This document shows positions 53,481 through 63,959 of a stretch of 64,000 nucleotides of DNA, piece after piece (the stretch's first letter is position 1; the number at the start of each line of letters is the position of its first letter). The notes beneath the pieces were generated by a model. The model was not told the DNA's origin and did not search any database. It saw only the letters and a program-made list of their open reading frames with translations. The DNA is taken from positions 82,501 to 146,500 of the forward strand of contig JACVVK020000164.1 of NCBI GenBank assembly GCA_018292915.2. The letters are read 5' to 3'. The DNA comes from Batillaria attramentaria. Its lineage: Eukaryota; Mollusca; Gastropoda; Batillariidae. Made by a program: the position numbers and the translations under genes.

Positions 53481-53530
<50 letters not shown>
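53481..53530. repeat. C50 homopolymer
   Basis: Fifty consecutive C, the longest homopolymer in the window. The true length may be affected by sequencing. Confidence 0.85.
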
Positions 53531-53719
53531 ACACCTCAGTACAGACAGCTTATACAAAAATGACAAAAATAAACCACACACAGTACATGCATATCACCTG
53601 TAAAAAGAAAGGAGGGGCGGGGGGTGGAGGAATGACAATGCTTCTTTATGTATCAACAGTAAAACTATTGGCACACCATTTCCAGACTTGCTGTTGCCAC
53701 TCAAGTAAAAGGGATAAAA

Positions 53720-54110
53720 CCTTGCAATAATATCAAAAGGGGGATACACCTGAAACAATATTCAGAAGAAATAGAACGAACATGCGAACATCTCCCCCCC
53801 CCCACACCCCCCTCTCTTCCCACCCTCTTTAGCAGTGGTACTTCTCAGCAAGACATCTTCTTTTTTTTCTCTCTCTCTCCCAAACGCTCCTAAAAACCGA
53901 ACGCTTATTCTAACACACCCAAAATCTAGAGAAAGCATCTTAGTGTTTTCTCACACCCTGGGACGTCTTTCCGCGCCGAAGCTACAGCGAATGGCAGATG
54001 AACTACAAGCGTGCAATCCCATCACGCAATGCGTATCGTTCACCGTCCTGCACCTGTGTTCATGCATGGGATGCAAGAGAAACATAATGACGATGAAGGA
54101 GAAATAGTGT
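53720..54110. other. Unannotated interval
   Basis: C runs near 53793-53812; otherwise nothing recognised. Confidence 0.4.
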
Positions 54111-54117
54111 TAAAATG

Positions 54118-54215
54118 TCGTTTGCAGTGACTCATCGAGTAGAGCGTTCGATTTTAGCGGGTGTGGTAGTGGATGGCCGTCACCGCTGTTACAGTGAAGC
54201 GTGGGTTGGACCCCC
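54118..54215 (+). mobile_element. Possible tRNA-like SINE head remnant
   Basis: GACTCATCGAGTAGAGCGTTCG resembles an A-box region, with GTGGGTTGGACCCC about 70 bp on as a degenerate B box. No known body follows. Confidence 0.3.
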
Positions 54216-54292
54216 CCCCCCCCCATCCCCCCATTCCCCCCCCCACCCCCCACCCCCTCCACCTCACACCCCCCCACCCCCCCACCCCTCCA
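54210..54292. repeat. C-rich tract
   Basis: C runs of 3-12 separated by A or T for 80 bp. Confidence 0.9.
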
Positions 54293-54440
54293 ACGCAGTC
54301 TTGGTGAAACTTTTCCAGGATGTGGTGTTCACGAACACGCATGGGTAGCTATGACAAACCACAGCGTAACTTTTAGAAGGAAACTCCACGGAGAGCTAAA
54401 AAAAAACCAAAAAAAAACCACCACCACCAACAACAACAAC

Positions 54441-54443
<3 letters not shown>

Positions 54444-54517
<74 letters not shown>
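54444..54517. repeat. (CA)n microsatellite
   Basis: About 36 CA units preceded by CAA repeats. Confidence 0.96.
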
Positions 54518-54520
<3 letters not shown>

Positions 54521-54583
54521 GGTAGATACTGTAACAGGTCTAGATGAGTGACCGGCATCGACATTTTCATTGATTCGCCCATT

Positions 54584-54735
54584 GGACCACATCAGTGGAG
54601 TGAGGTGTTAGTTGTTGCTGTTTATTGGTTGTTGTTGTTGTTGTTGTTGTTGTTTTGCTTTCGTTACGATACAAGTCTGGTCCCTCGTACAGCGATAATG
54701 ATAACACGCGGTAACATGAACAGTTGTATACATAC

Positions 54736-54828
<93 letters not shown>

Positions 54829-54830
54829 GA
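54584..54830 (-). repeat. Repeat J, copy 2, with (CAA)n and (CT)n(CA)n
   Basis: Reverse complement of 47884-48370 throughout: GAGTGAGGTGTTA..TTGTTGCTGTTTATTG, (GTT)n of about 9 units, GCTTTCGTTACGATACAAGT, GTACAGCGATAATGATAA, CATGAACAGTTGTATACATA, then (GT)n(GA)n. The same microsatellites occupy the same places but are shorter. Confidence 0.88.
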
Positions 54831-54843
54831 GGGGGATCTGGCG

Positions 54844-54982
54844 TTTAACGTTCGTTTTCACCACGTCTGGGTGATATCAAAGTCGGAAAACGAGAAAAGA
54901 AAAAAAGACAGCACAAAATTTGACGCTTTGCCGAGATTCGAACTCACGACCCGAACATTGAGAGACCAGCGCTTTACCATAG
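54844..54982 (-). mobile_element. Diverged SINE-A copy
   Basis: Minus strand keeps ATGGTAAAGCGCTGG, GGGTCGTGAGTTCGAATCTC, ATATCACCCAGACGTGGTG and GAACGTTAA. It lacks the CACC tail. Confidence 0.78.
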
Positions 54983-54999
54983 AGACAGACAGAGGGAAA

Positions 55000-55515
55000 G
55001 TCTGTACACACTTGAACCTCCAGCGACTGGAACCTTCGACCTTCTGGTCTACAGCTCAGTCAATCAGTTCTATCCAACAGGGCTGCCCAGGCAACAACAA
55101 CAACAACAAAATCTGCGGAGAGAACATTCCTGATATCTGCTGTTAAAACAACTACGAAAACTCCCTCGTAAGAGCTTAGCAGAAATTAAGTGTCCCATGG
55201 CACCTCATAGATTCTCCATGAAGGGCATCCAATGTCACGCAAGCCTCGCTTTCAACGCAGCAGCCTCGTTGTCAATGCTTTGGGGATAGTAAAGAGAGAT
55301 TGGAAAGGGAGCATGGCCAACTGTGAAATTAGACCCAAAAAATCTTGCATTGGGCGTGCAGTAAAAAGCTCGTAGATGACGTCCTTGTTGTTAAAACGCA
55401 GGGAGGAAATATTAGAAATGGCGGTCTCCCATTGGACGGGTTTCGTTCAAGATAACATTGACAATGGTAGATGTTTCACGGGAAATCGTGAGCGTTAATA
55501 TGGTCTCGCGAAAGA
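55000..55515. other. Unannotated interval
   Basis: A short CAA run at 55094; no gene or known repeat recognised. Confidence 0.4.
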
Positions 55516-55522
55516 GTGTGAT

Positions 55523-55925
55523 GGCGGTCGGTGGTTTAGTGGTTAAGAGACCTGTCACCAATGCGAGAGGTCAGGGGTTCGAGTCCCACTCGGGGCAAAG
55601 AATTTTTCCTTCTCGTATGTGGCACCGTTCATTCGGGCCGATCGTCGGGGGTTCTCTCCGGGTACTCCGGCTTCCTCCCCCTTTGCTTTGGAAATGTTCA
55701 GCCCACCAAATTTGAAAAATAAATGCAATTCTAAATTCCGAAATTTAAATAGCTGAGCTGACCCTTCGCACCACGTGATTGTAATGTGTTTATGTCCAGT
55801 GTGTGAGAGAATGTGTGTGATTCACGTGAGCGTGCGTGTTGGGTTTAGTTCGCGGCGCTTTGAGCCGATTCATGAAATTGGGTAAAGCGCCTATATAATA
55901 CTCATTATTATTATTATTATTAATG
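55523..55925 (+). mobile_element. Full-length SINE-C with V-SINE-like core
   Basis: Head has a consensus A box (TGGTTTAGTGG) and B box (GGTTCGAGTCC). Near 55646-55684 lies GGTTCTCTCCGGGTACTCCG and GCTTCCTCCCCC, like the conserved core of vertebrate V-SINEs. The 3' end GGCGCTTTGAGCC...GGGTAAAGCGCCTATATAAT and (ATT)n resembles CR1/L2-type LINE ends, suggesting that partner. It matches fragments at 13503, 50196 and 10364 (minus). Confidence 0.88.
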
Positions 55926-55929
55926 AAGT

Positions 55930-56265
55930 ACAAGAACAAAAACGAAGTTATTCTCTGGAAGCAGATGCTTCTTTGAGAAAGACGCACGCACGCACGCACG
56001 CATGCATGCGCACATGAATCCATCAATGTAAAACTAGTGTCCAAAAGAAACGATACCAAACTGTTGTCAGAATGTGTTTGTGCAAAGTGATCCCCGAGGC
56101 CTAAAAACATAGGTTTACGTATCCCACGTCCCAAATACAGCGTCTGCGCTCGGGAATACCGGAAACATTTGCTAATGAAATATACCACTCTGAAATTTCT
56201 GTATTGTTCTGCTTTTATTGTATGTCCTTGCCAACCCTTGGTATCGTTTCTTTTGGACACTAGTT
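55930..56265. other. Unannotated interval
   Basis: GCAC repeats near 55981-56005. No gene recognised. Confidence 0.4.
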
Positions 56266-56271
56266 TATAAT

Positions 56272-56342
56272 AAGAATGTCTGGATGTCACTCTCACCTTT
56301 GAATGGGCCTAAGGCCTATCAGTAAACAATCCTGGTTCTGAT
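56272..56342 (+). mobile_element. LINE-like 3' end of family L, copy 1
   Basis: AAGAATGTCTGGATGTCACT, CTCACCTTTGAATGGGCCTA and AGGCCTATCAGTAAACAATC; 58582-58657 is nearly identical. Confidence 0.7.
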
Positions 56343-56530
56343 CAATACATTTGAGGGTAGCGGGATTCGAACCGTTAGTGAATCATACAGAGCAAGCAAG
56401 CACACATTGCAGTGCATGTCCGTCTCTGTTGCGAGCCTGTAGACAGTAGTTGAGTTTTTTAAATACTCACAAAGAGAGAAGGCTTTGCAACGGTAAATTT
56501 TACACCAAGATGCACCCGAAATCCCCATCA

Positions 56531-56621
<91 letters not shown>

Positions 56622-56633
56622 CCACACACACAA

Positions 56634-56694
<61 letters not shown>
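56531..56694. repeat. (CA)n(CT)n(CA)n compound microsatellite
   Basis: CA 56532-56583, CT 56584-56613, CA to 56694 with ACCACA and AACGCA interruptions. Confidence 0.96.
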
Positions 56695-56695
<1 letters not shown>

Positions 56696-56930
56696 GACAA
56701 ACGTCTCTCAAACCATCGCCCAGTTTATACAAACACAGCAAGAAATCCTATCCCATAGTTTTGCTTCTGCAAAGTACCCACCAGCAAACTCCCAAGTACT
56801 CCCAGAGGTTGTTAGCAGGGGGACTTAACCATCGTTGCTAATCGACTTCCAAGGCTGTGTTGGAATGCGCTCTACCTGTGCTGTTTCAAAAGGTGATATA
56901 TGTGAGAAAGTGGCCGGCATGCTTTGTTAG

Positions 56931-56999
56931 AGAGAGAGAGAGAGTGAGAGCAGCCGACAGAGAGAGAGAGAGACCAACCGAGAGGGAGAGAGAGCAGCC

Positions 57000-57031
<32 letters not shown>

Positions 57032-57075
57032 CAGCCGAGAGAGAGAGAGAGTAGCCGAGAGAGAGAGAGAGAGAG
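56931..57075. repeat. (GA)n with periodic GCAGCC(G) inserts
   Basis: GA runs are interrupted about every 22-30 bp by GCAGCCGA, CCAACCGA or TAGCCGA, giving a higher-order repeat. Confidence 0.93.
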
Positions 57076-57079
57076 CCTT

Positions 57080-57350
57080 TCTTTGATGGACCAGGCATCT
57101 GTTACAACCTCATCCATTTCGGAGAAGCAATCACCTTCAGTAGTGACTTGTGTTCACGGAAGAAGATGAGGATGTCCGCAGCAATAAACGAACTTAGAAG
57201 TGAGACACATGGTCAGATGTACGATAATCGAGTCAACGAGTATAATCGCATGTTTTTACTGCGGAGCTGTCCATTCGGTCACGCAATGGAACCTCTTGAC
57301 TAACACGCCATGTTGACACTCAAACTTCTTCTCGACGACCAGCTCTTCCG
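57080..57350. other. Unannotated interval
   Basis: No gene or known repeat recognised. Confidence 0.4.
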
Positions 57351-57355
57351 AATTC

Positions 57356-57409
57356 CACCTCTTACGTGGTGGGGAAGGACGTTAAACTCCCAAACACCCA
57401 CCCACCCAC
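57356..57409 (+). mobile_element. SINE-A 3' terminal fragment
   Basis: TACGTGGTGGGGAAGGACGT, TAAACTCCC and the CACCC tail only. Confidence 0.8.
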
Positions 57410-57705
57410 TCGAAGACTACCTGCCTTTACAGACCAGTTTGATTTTTCTCACTGGACAACTACCTGACATTTTGAGACCACTTTCATCTGGCTGAAAGAG
57501 GAGGGGGGGAGGGGGCAAAAGAGGTTCTACAGAGCTGAAGCCTCGAACCCCAATTCCCCCCCCCCCCCCAAAAAAAAAGCATTTTTCTCCGCGGGTTGAC
57601 CGTATTTCATCAGTTTAGAACCCGTAATGGAAATAGTCGCCTAATTTCGCATTATACGACTTGATACCTTTTTGAGTTTATTAAGTAAATCTCAGCTGTT
57701 TGTAG

Positions 57706-57904
57706 GGAGCCACGGTGGCCGAATGGTACAGCGTTGGACTTCCAATGCTCGTTTAGTGAGTACGAATCCCGGCTGGGGCCAGGTATATGTGCTGGCTGTT
57801 TCATCGTTGCCCCGTCTTTGATATCACCCGTATCATTGTGGTGGAAAAGGACGCTAAACCCCCAAACACTTACACCTCATCCCCACCCGCCCACCCACCC
57901 ATCC
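57706..57904 (+). mobile_element. SINE-A copy
   Basis: Full-length but diverged, with GTTTAGTGAGTACGAATCCC at the B box and an expanded CACC-type tail. Confidence 0.9.
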
Positions 57905-57929
57905 ACTCGCGTTGCTGTTTGTTAGATCT

Positions 57930-58285
57930 GAAGGTTTCTATCAAGAGGTATACGATAATCTTTGAACTTAGCACCACAACTCAAGTCCAGGACACAGACT
58001 AGTAAAGTTGTCTGTTCAGGCGTGACACGCTAGTTAACGCTAGTGTCTGGAGACTGACAGTGTATAATGCATTCGCACGCGCGAAACGGCTGCCTACCTG
58101 CCTTTCTGGAATCTCTGACGGCTTCAAAGCGAACTCGTTTTGCCGGTACTAGGTGCGCGACGTGCAGACAGGTCTATTTTGTCGGTGTCCGGTGCGGAAT
58201 GTGTGAAGAAGACCTTGAGCTGTTCAACTCTAGACCGGTCAGAAACGCAGTCTGTTATGTCTGAATACTCCCCTCTTCCCCTCCG
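57930..58285. other. Unannotated interval
   Basis: A frame at 58067-58264 has two CxxC pairs (CATC and CGMC, nine residues apart) but no other support for coding. Confidence 0.35.
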
Positions 58286-58289
58286 AGTC

Positions 58290-58422
<133 letters not shown>

Positions 58423-58581
58423 GACTTTGCTAATGGCCTCAAGTAACTATTATACAGTTAAGAACCTGGCATTATATATTTTTCTAGCCTTAAGAAAAAG
58501 ACAACAGTTGCTCAGCTGAGTTGATACAGTATACTTTATTTTGCACTTGGGTTATTTCATGCACAAGTATTGATGTGTTAA

Positions 58582-58649
58582 AGAATGTCTGGATGTCACT
58601 CTCAACTTTGAATGGGTCTAAGGCCTATCAATGAACAATTCTGATTCTG

Positions 58650-58657
<8 letters not shown>
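58582..58657 (+). mobile_element. LINE-like 3' end of family L, copy 2
   Basis: Like 56272-56342, but its tail has grown TTCTGA units and passes directly into (CT)n at 58650. Confidence 0.72.

Positions 58658-58704
<47 letters not shown>
58650..58704. repeat. (CT)n microsatellite
   Basis: About 26 CT units continuing from a retroposon tail. Confidence 0.96.
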
Positions 58705-58708
<4 letters not shown>

Positions 58709-59153
58709 CAACCAATCTGCTTTTTTCCACCAAAGGATTTTGTTAACACTTTTAATTTCATATTTGTGTCATTGCCCCTTCCCCGCACCCTTCAACTCTC
58801 TGTCTCTTTTCTCGATTAACCTCGAAGATTCAACGTCTCTCTTATACAACCTTACTGCCTCCTTTCATTTTGTTGTTTTTGGTTTTGTTTGGTAGATTTT
58901 GTATGTTGACACTCTTTATCTTTTAAGCTTTGAACAGTTACAAGGAATAGTTGTACAGCGCGTCTTCGGCCTTGGTTGTCGAATTTCAATCCTTTTTCAA
59001 GCGTCGCCCGAGCTATTTCAAGCACACAAAAGTTGACACGCGTAAAAAAAAAAAAAATTGTCTTTACCTTCGTACTAATCATGTTGTTACCTGTTCCCGA
59101 AGTTCCGACTTCAACTTCAAAACTCAACGCACAGTCTGTCTCCTGTGTTTCAG

Positions 59154-59231
59154 ATCTCTTCTGAGCTGCCCTGATGCTTACACTATGGATGACTTACACA
59201 CAACCACGGTTTCGCGTCTGTCGCAGAATTG
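59154..59231 (+). CDS. Candidate small exon, unknown gene
   Basis: A pyrimidine-rich acceptor (GTCTCCTGTGTTTCAG) and donor (AATTG|GTGAGT) bound 78 bp. It is open in one frame and contains ATG in ACTATGGATGACTTAC, reading SLLSCPDAYTMDDLH and then TTTVSRLSQN. No homology is recognised. Confidence 0.3.
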
Positions 59232-59282
59232 GTGAGTTGTATACGATTGGGTATCAACGCTGCTTTGTCTATGTGTTCACCA

Positions 59283-59283
<1 letters not shown>

Positions 59284-59344
<61 letters not shown>
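59284..59344. repeat. (GT)n microsatellite
   Basis: About 30 GT units followed by A-rich DNA. It starts about 50 bp after the candidate donor site. Confidence 0.96.
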
Positions 59345-59351
<7 letters not shown>

Positions 59352-59462
59352 AAAAGAAAAACAGAAAGAAAAGAAAAAAAAAAACAGAAACTTATCAACC
59401 CTGCAATGGTCGCTGTCTTAAAGGGACTAATGGCATTTACTAATGCTACCAATTTTCAGGAG

Positions 59463-59577
59463 GGGAGCCGGGGTGGCGAATGGTAGAGCGTTGGACTTCT
59501 AATGCTCGCGTCGTGAGTTCGTATCCCGGCTGGGGCCAAATAGTTGTGCTGTATTTTTCATCGTTGCCCTGTCTTGC
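59463..59577 (+). mobile_element. 3'-truncated SINE-A copy
   Basis: Head and the first half of the body are present (one base lost in the A box), ending at GTTGCCCTGTCTTG. The 3' end required for retroposition is missing, so a later deletion is likely. Confidence 0.9.
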
Positions 59578-59605
59578 AGCCATATACTCATGTGTAGAGG
59601 AAATT

Positions 59606-59822
59606 TCAACAAATTCCAATATTCCGTTTATTGGTAATGTTGGCAGCGACCACATACCCCCTCCATCCACGGTCGTCTGCTGGCTCCTGTACCAGCCGCG
59701 CATGAATACAAATAGTCCACAAGCCAGGCTCATTTTCCCCTAATTTTACTATTATCTGGCATGAAACTTGTTCACAAAGCCAACAAAAAGCACCCGATTG
59801 CCATTTTTTACTCTGCACACAA
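59606..59822 (+). repeat. Unknown dispersed repeat F, copy 2
   Basis: Partner of 36622-36862. It begins about 30 bp after the SINE break. Confidence 0.75.
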
Positions 59823-59829
59823 AGTTTAA

Positions 59830-60298
59830 AAGGGGCAAAGATTTTCTACTACATGTATATTTAGCGTAGTTTTTACTACATGACCCAGAAGCCAGAAGCT
59901 ATTACTGGTCTGTAACCCAAGGGAAACATGGCGGATGTCTTGAAAGGACGGCCGAGTTTTCCTCGTTTTACACGGCCATCAAACCATATAGTCAGTGTGT
60001 TGAAATCGGAGGTCTAAATGTTAATGTTTTGTTGATGTTCTTCGTGTTCTTGTTTTCGTAGTCGTAGCAAAGGCGTTTTGGTCACATTTTCATTGAGGTA
60101 CTCTTCCGTGGAAGATTTGTACTGAGTTCGGCTCCGTTCTGAAGTGAGATTTGGGTATCGGTTGACGTTTGTTGCCCATTTAGTGTGAACCCAAGGGGAG
60201 GACTGTGCCAGACTAGAAGTCCTAATGAGGGCTTTGTACGCTTGACCGTTGGAGATTGTGGGTTTTATGATCTAGGTCAAGTCTTCCCTTGCATGACA
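59830..60298. other. Unannotated interval
   Basis: No gene or known repeat recognised. Confidence 0.4.
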
Positions 60299-60431
<133 letters not shown>

Positions 60432-60576
60432 ATAGCTGATCTCATGATTTTGTGTATAATTACGCTTGCCGCGCGAGCGCGCGCATAACTGTGTGTTTCT
60501 GTGCGATTTCCTGTTCTTGTGTTGTTGTTTTTTTCTCCATCTCTTCATTTTCTTTCTATTTTTTCAGTTTTTTTAT

Positions 60577-60662
60577 GGTAGTGTAGCAACGGCAAGTTTA
60601 AAATGGTCTTTGTATGCGTATAACTTCTTCCGTTGTAAAATAAAGGATCGTTATCGTTATCG
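60577..60662 (+). mobile_element. Retroposon 3' end of family G, copy 3
   Basis: GTAGTGTAGCAACGGCAAGT, then ACTTCTTCCGTTGTAAAATA, AAGGATCGTTATCGTTATCG. A (CGTTAT)n tail is followed by (CT) and (TTC) repeats. Confidence 0.72.
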
Positions 60663-60699
60663 TCAATCTCTCTCTTCTTCTTCTGCTTCTTCTTCTTCT

Positions 60700-61735
60700 T
60701 CTTGATAACTATCCCTATGACTGCTTTTCTTCTGAAAGGTTTCGCTTCGTGGGTAGGCAAAGGAAGTATAACCAGTTTCAACTAGGCCTACTTAGCAAGC
60801 AAGCCAACACTTTCAAGTTAGAAAACCTTAGGCAAGAGAAATAATGAGAAGCGAATCTATTCAACCTATTTGCTTGCGTACTAACAACAGTGTTTCCGAG
60901 TTACACACGTTCACTAAGGAATAGCATCATTCTCTCTCCCATATCCCACGAACTGTGGTAGCAGCGTTGGTTGTGGAAGTGGGGACGAAAAGCAAGACAA
61001 GAAGACACCTTTGCAAAGCGTGCAGCGCACGCAACGCTAACCCACAAAAGACTTCAACGGTAACTCAACACCAGCTCATGAAAAATAAAACCTTCTGTTT
61101 GTTTGAAAGCTCTTCATGTCGGGAGATGGGAGCTTATTAAGGGCAGGGTTGGAGACAGGGTGAGGCCGGGGGGGAGGGAAGAGGGAGGGGGGAGACTTCC
61201 TTCACACTTGACTTTTCAGAAGAGGGTTACGGGCCCTGCCTTTGTTTGTGGACGTCTGTTTTCCCTTTTCTTTGAATCCTGAATGCCGGGTGAGGACGAC
61301 AAGCGGGAACTGTTTGGTTTCCAGAGGGTGGGTGGTTTTTGGTACGCTAGGGACCTCCCGGCATTGTCTTTTTCTCTCTACATCGCAGGCTGTTGGTGCG
61401 ATTCTGTAATGTTCCAGTCACGTTGTACTGTTCAAAATCTTATAGGGAGGTCGACAAACCCCGCTACAAACTGTAATTTGTTGCTGGACTCTCAGCCGAC
61501 AATGTCACTGCCTGCTTGCAGTAAATTAAACAAAAATGATGGCGCGAGTTAAAAATCCCATGTCTAAGGCAACTTTTTAATCATTAGTAGTAAATTGACA
61601 GTTTCATCGTAATCTAACTTTCTCCCTGGGGTGAAAATGATAATGCTGAACGCTGTAAAACAACAACAACAACAACAACAACGCTTCATGCACAGCAAGC
61701 TCGTATCGCGGAGGAATGGATTCAGGGAAAGATCA
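60700..61735. other. Unannotated interval
   Basis: No gene recognised. G-rich tract at 61168-61195 and a CAA run at 61660-61682. Confidence 0.4.
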
Positions 61736-61738
61736 GAA

Positions 61739-61858
61739 GGTGGGTGGTTGGTGTTTGGGAGTTTAACGTCCTTATCCACCACACACGGGTGATATCAAAG
61801 ACAGTTCAACGAGAAAGGAGCCAGCAAAAATATTCGGTCCCAGCCGGGATTGGAACCG
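61739..61858 (-). mobile_element. 5'-truncated SINE-A copy
   Basis: Minus strand tail, body and B-box stem (CGGTTCCAATCCCGGCTGGG); the A-box half is missing. GAGT repeats and (GA)n follow. Confidence 0.87.
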
Positions 61859-61902
61859 AAAGATGAGAGTGACTGAGTGAAAGTGAGTGAGTTGAAAAAA
61901 GA

Positions 61903-61903
61903 A

Positions 61904-61938
<35 letters not shown>
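61903..61938. repeat. (GA)n microsatellite
   Basis: About 18 GA units. Confidence 0.95.
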
Positions 61939-61939
<1 letters not shown>

Positions 61940-61941
<2 letters not shown>

Positions 61942-63345
61942 CACTATAGACCCTTGCCGCTCGGTTGGCCACCTTACGAGGCAAACCGAACCGCCGGTAG
62001 GTCCCTCCAGCGTTCATGTAACATTGATGCAATTTGCGCTCTCCTCGTCCATCAGTGTCTTCTGCGAGTGGCTCGAAGCCGACCTATTTTCTCTCGCGCA
62101 AGAACACTTGGGTGACAAAGAAGTCGCTAAGTAATTGATGAGAGGCGCTTTTTTTTAATGTGTGCGGTTCAAAAAACATGCCGCATCATTTTGTTCCAGG
62201 AGTGCGGTGTGGTATGAATTTGCGAGGCGGGATTGTGCATTAACGGCTCCAGCGCGGTTGAACGGGTTCGTACTATCGGTGGGTTTTAACGCTTGAAAGC
62301 CCGCGCCCTTTCTGGGAATAAAACTGCCATTGAAAGACAATAAGTGGCTTCCTTGGCAAAACAAAACCTAGGCTTGCAGAGGTTTGTGGTTCAGCTTAAA
62401 ACTCCTGCCCTTTTTTGCTCTCCTCGATCTGAAAGCTTTTGCCTCTCGAGAGTGGGGACAAAAAGCGGAGAGAAAAACAATAACTGACTTTGGGAATAAA
62501 AATACGAGATAACAATTTCGTCTTCCTTGCGTATTTTCCAGGGCTTGATCAAACCCTGTTTTCTCTCTCTCTTTTTTTTTAAATCCGTCCCATTCCGAGT
62601 GCACCCTCTTCAGAGTTGTATGTTTCTTAAGAAAGAAACTTTCTTTGCTGTTTCAAGGCCCACCCGGTCCGACATTTTAAGGCTTCAAAGAAGCGGTTTT
62701 GGAACAGAACAGTTATGCTCGTGAGTGTGCCTTTAAAATAAATATATTCGCAATGAATGGGGGAGGGGGGGGGAGTGATGGCACTTACAAACCTTGTAAG
62801 GCTGTTTGCCGAAAGAGATGATGCTTGATTTCGGTATGGAAGGCGTTAAAGTTATTGATCTTGTGTAGTTTTCAGAGCTTTAAAATTAGTACACTGACAT
62901 TTCCTGGCGTTGTAAACGAGGAGGACTCCTGCACCAACCTGAAGCGGCCAGCTGTGTGACAAGACTGTAGCAGACGCTGTGCGTTTCGTCTTCGATTCGC
63001 TCCATACCGGCCGGTTTTTTTTGTTTTTTTTTTAACTTTGTTGCCTGTAAAATGGAAGAAATGCGGCAGCCAAGGCGACCCGCCTACCGGCCTACTTTTC
63101 TTAGCGAAAAGTGTCCTATACGTATACTATAAATAGAACCACGGCGTTTGCGGTCACCCTGACCCGTCGTGTCCTATAGATGGAGGCCTCTGGTGTTTTG
63201 ATTTGATTCATCTAATAGTTTTAACAGCATGGCTTTTACGCATTTAGCGAACGCTGTTTGTTTGTTTTTTTAACAAGGTTGTTTTATGCACCCGAAGCCT
63301 TTAGATTCAGCCATTTCTCTTTTCAGTGCGTCATCTTGCTTTCAC
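61940..63345. other. Unannotated interval
   Basis: About 1.4 kb without a recognised repeat or gene. TATA-like ACTATAAATAGAAC at 63127-63140 and T runs near 63015. Confidence 0.4.
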
Positions 63346-63350
63346 TGCTT

Positions 63351-63391
63351 TTAACTCTCTCTCTCTCTGTCTCTCTCTCTCTCTCTCTCTA
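63351..63391. repeat. (CT)n microsatellite
   Basis: About 18 CT units with one GTCT interruption. Confidence 0.93.
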
Positions 63392-63394
63392 ACT

Positions 63395-63940
63395 TTGCGT
63401 GAGCGTTTCGGTCCAAAAACCAGGTTTGCCCTCAAAGCTAGGGGGCAAAATCAGAGGTTAAAGACAGATTATTCTTAAGTGCAGAGGCGAATCTCATTAA
63501 AGAGCCATTCGACATCAGAACTTCCTCAGGAAGTCTGCAACAGCCAAACAAAAACCCGATTCCTCTCACCGCCCCATTCCTCATTAGTTACAAATTACGA
63601 CTTTGATCCACGCGTCCCAGGGGGAGGGAAGTGTCGGGTGTTCTTATCGAGAGTTGTCCGCCTTGCTTGTCTTCCTGCCTACGAAGTTTTGTAATTCTCC
63701 CTAGTGTTTCTCTGCGTATCCAGCAGGGTATTTCCTGTGTCTCGGTTGTATTGATGATCTCGATGGCGTAGTTTAGAGTGCGTAATTTCTCAGTTTAGGT
63801 TTATGTGTACTGTAAGACTATCTAGAACTGGTGTTCTCCGTTCTGTGTATATGTGTACAAAATACCCACTTTCATTGAAATTTTCACATTATTTCTATGT
63901 ACATGATTAATGTTCTGTATAGATGCGTGTGAACACGAGA
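63395..63940. other. Unannotated interval
   Basis: No gene or known repeat recognised. Confidence 0.4.
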
Positions 63941-63959
63941 GAGAGAGAGAGAGAGAGAG

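Noticed and set aside
55523..55600. Possible tRNA gene
   Set aside because: Consensus boxes, but the head continues into the SINE-C body and L2-like tail.
58067..58264. Frame with two CxxC pairs, possible zinc ribbon
   Set aside because: Only two motif pairs in an otherwise unremarkable 65-codon frame; no splice or homology support.
61283..61552. 89-codon frame after an ATG in fair context
   Set aside because: No domain, no flanking exons, no codon-bias signal that I can see.
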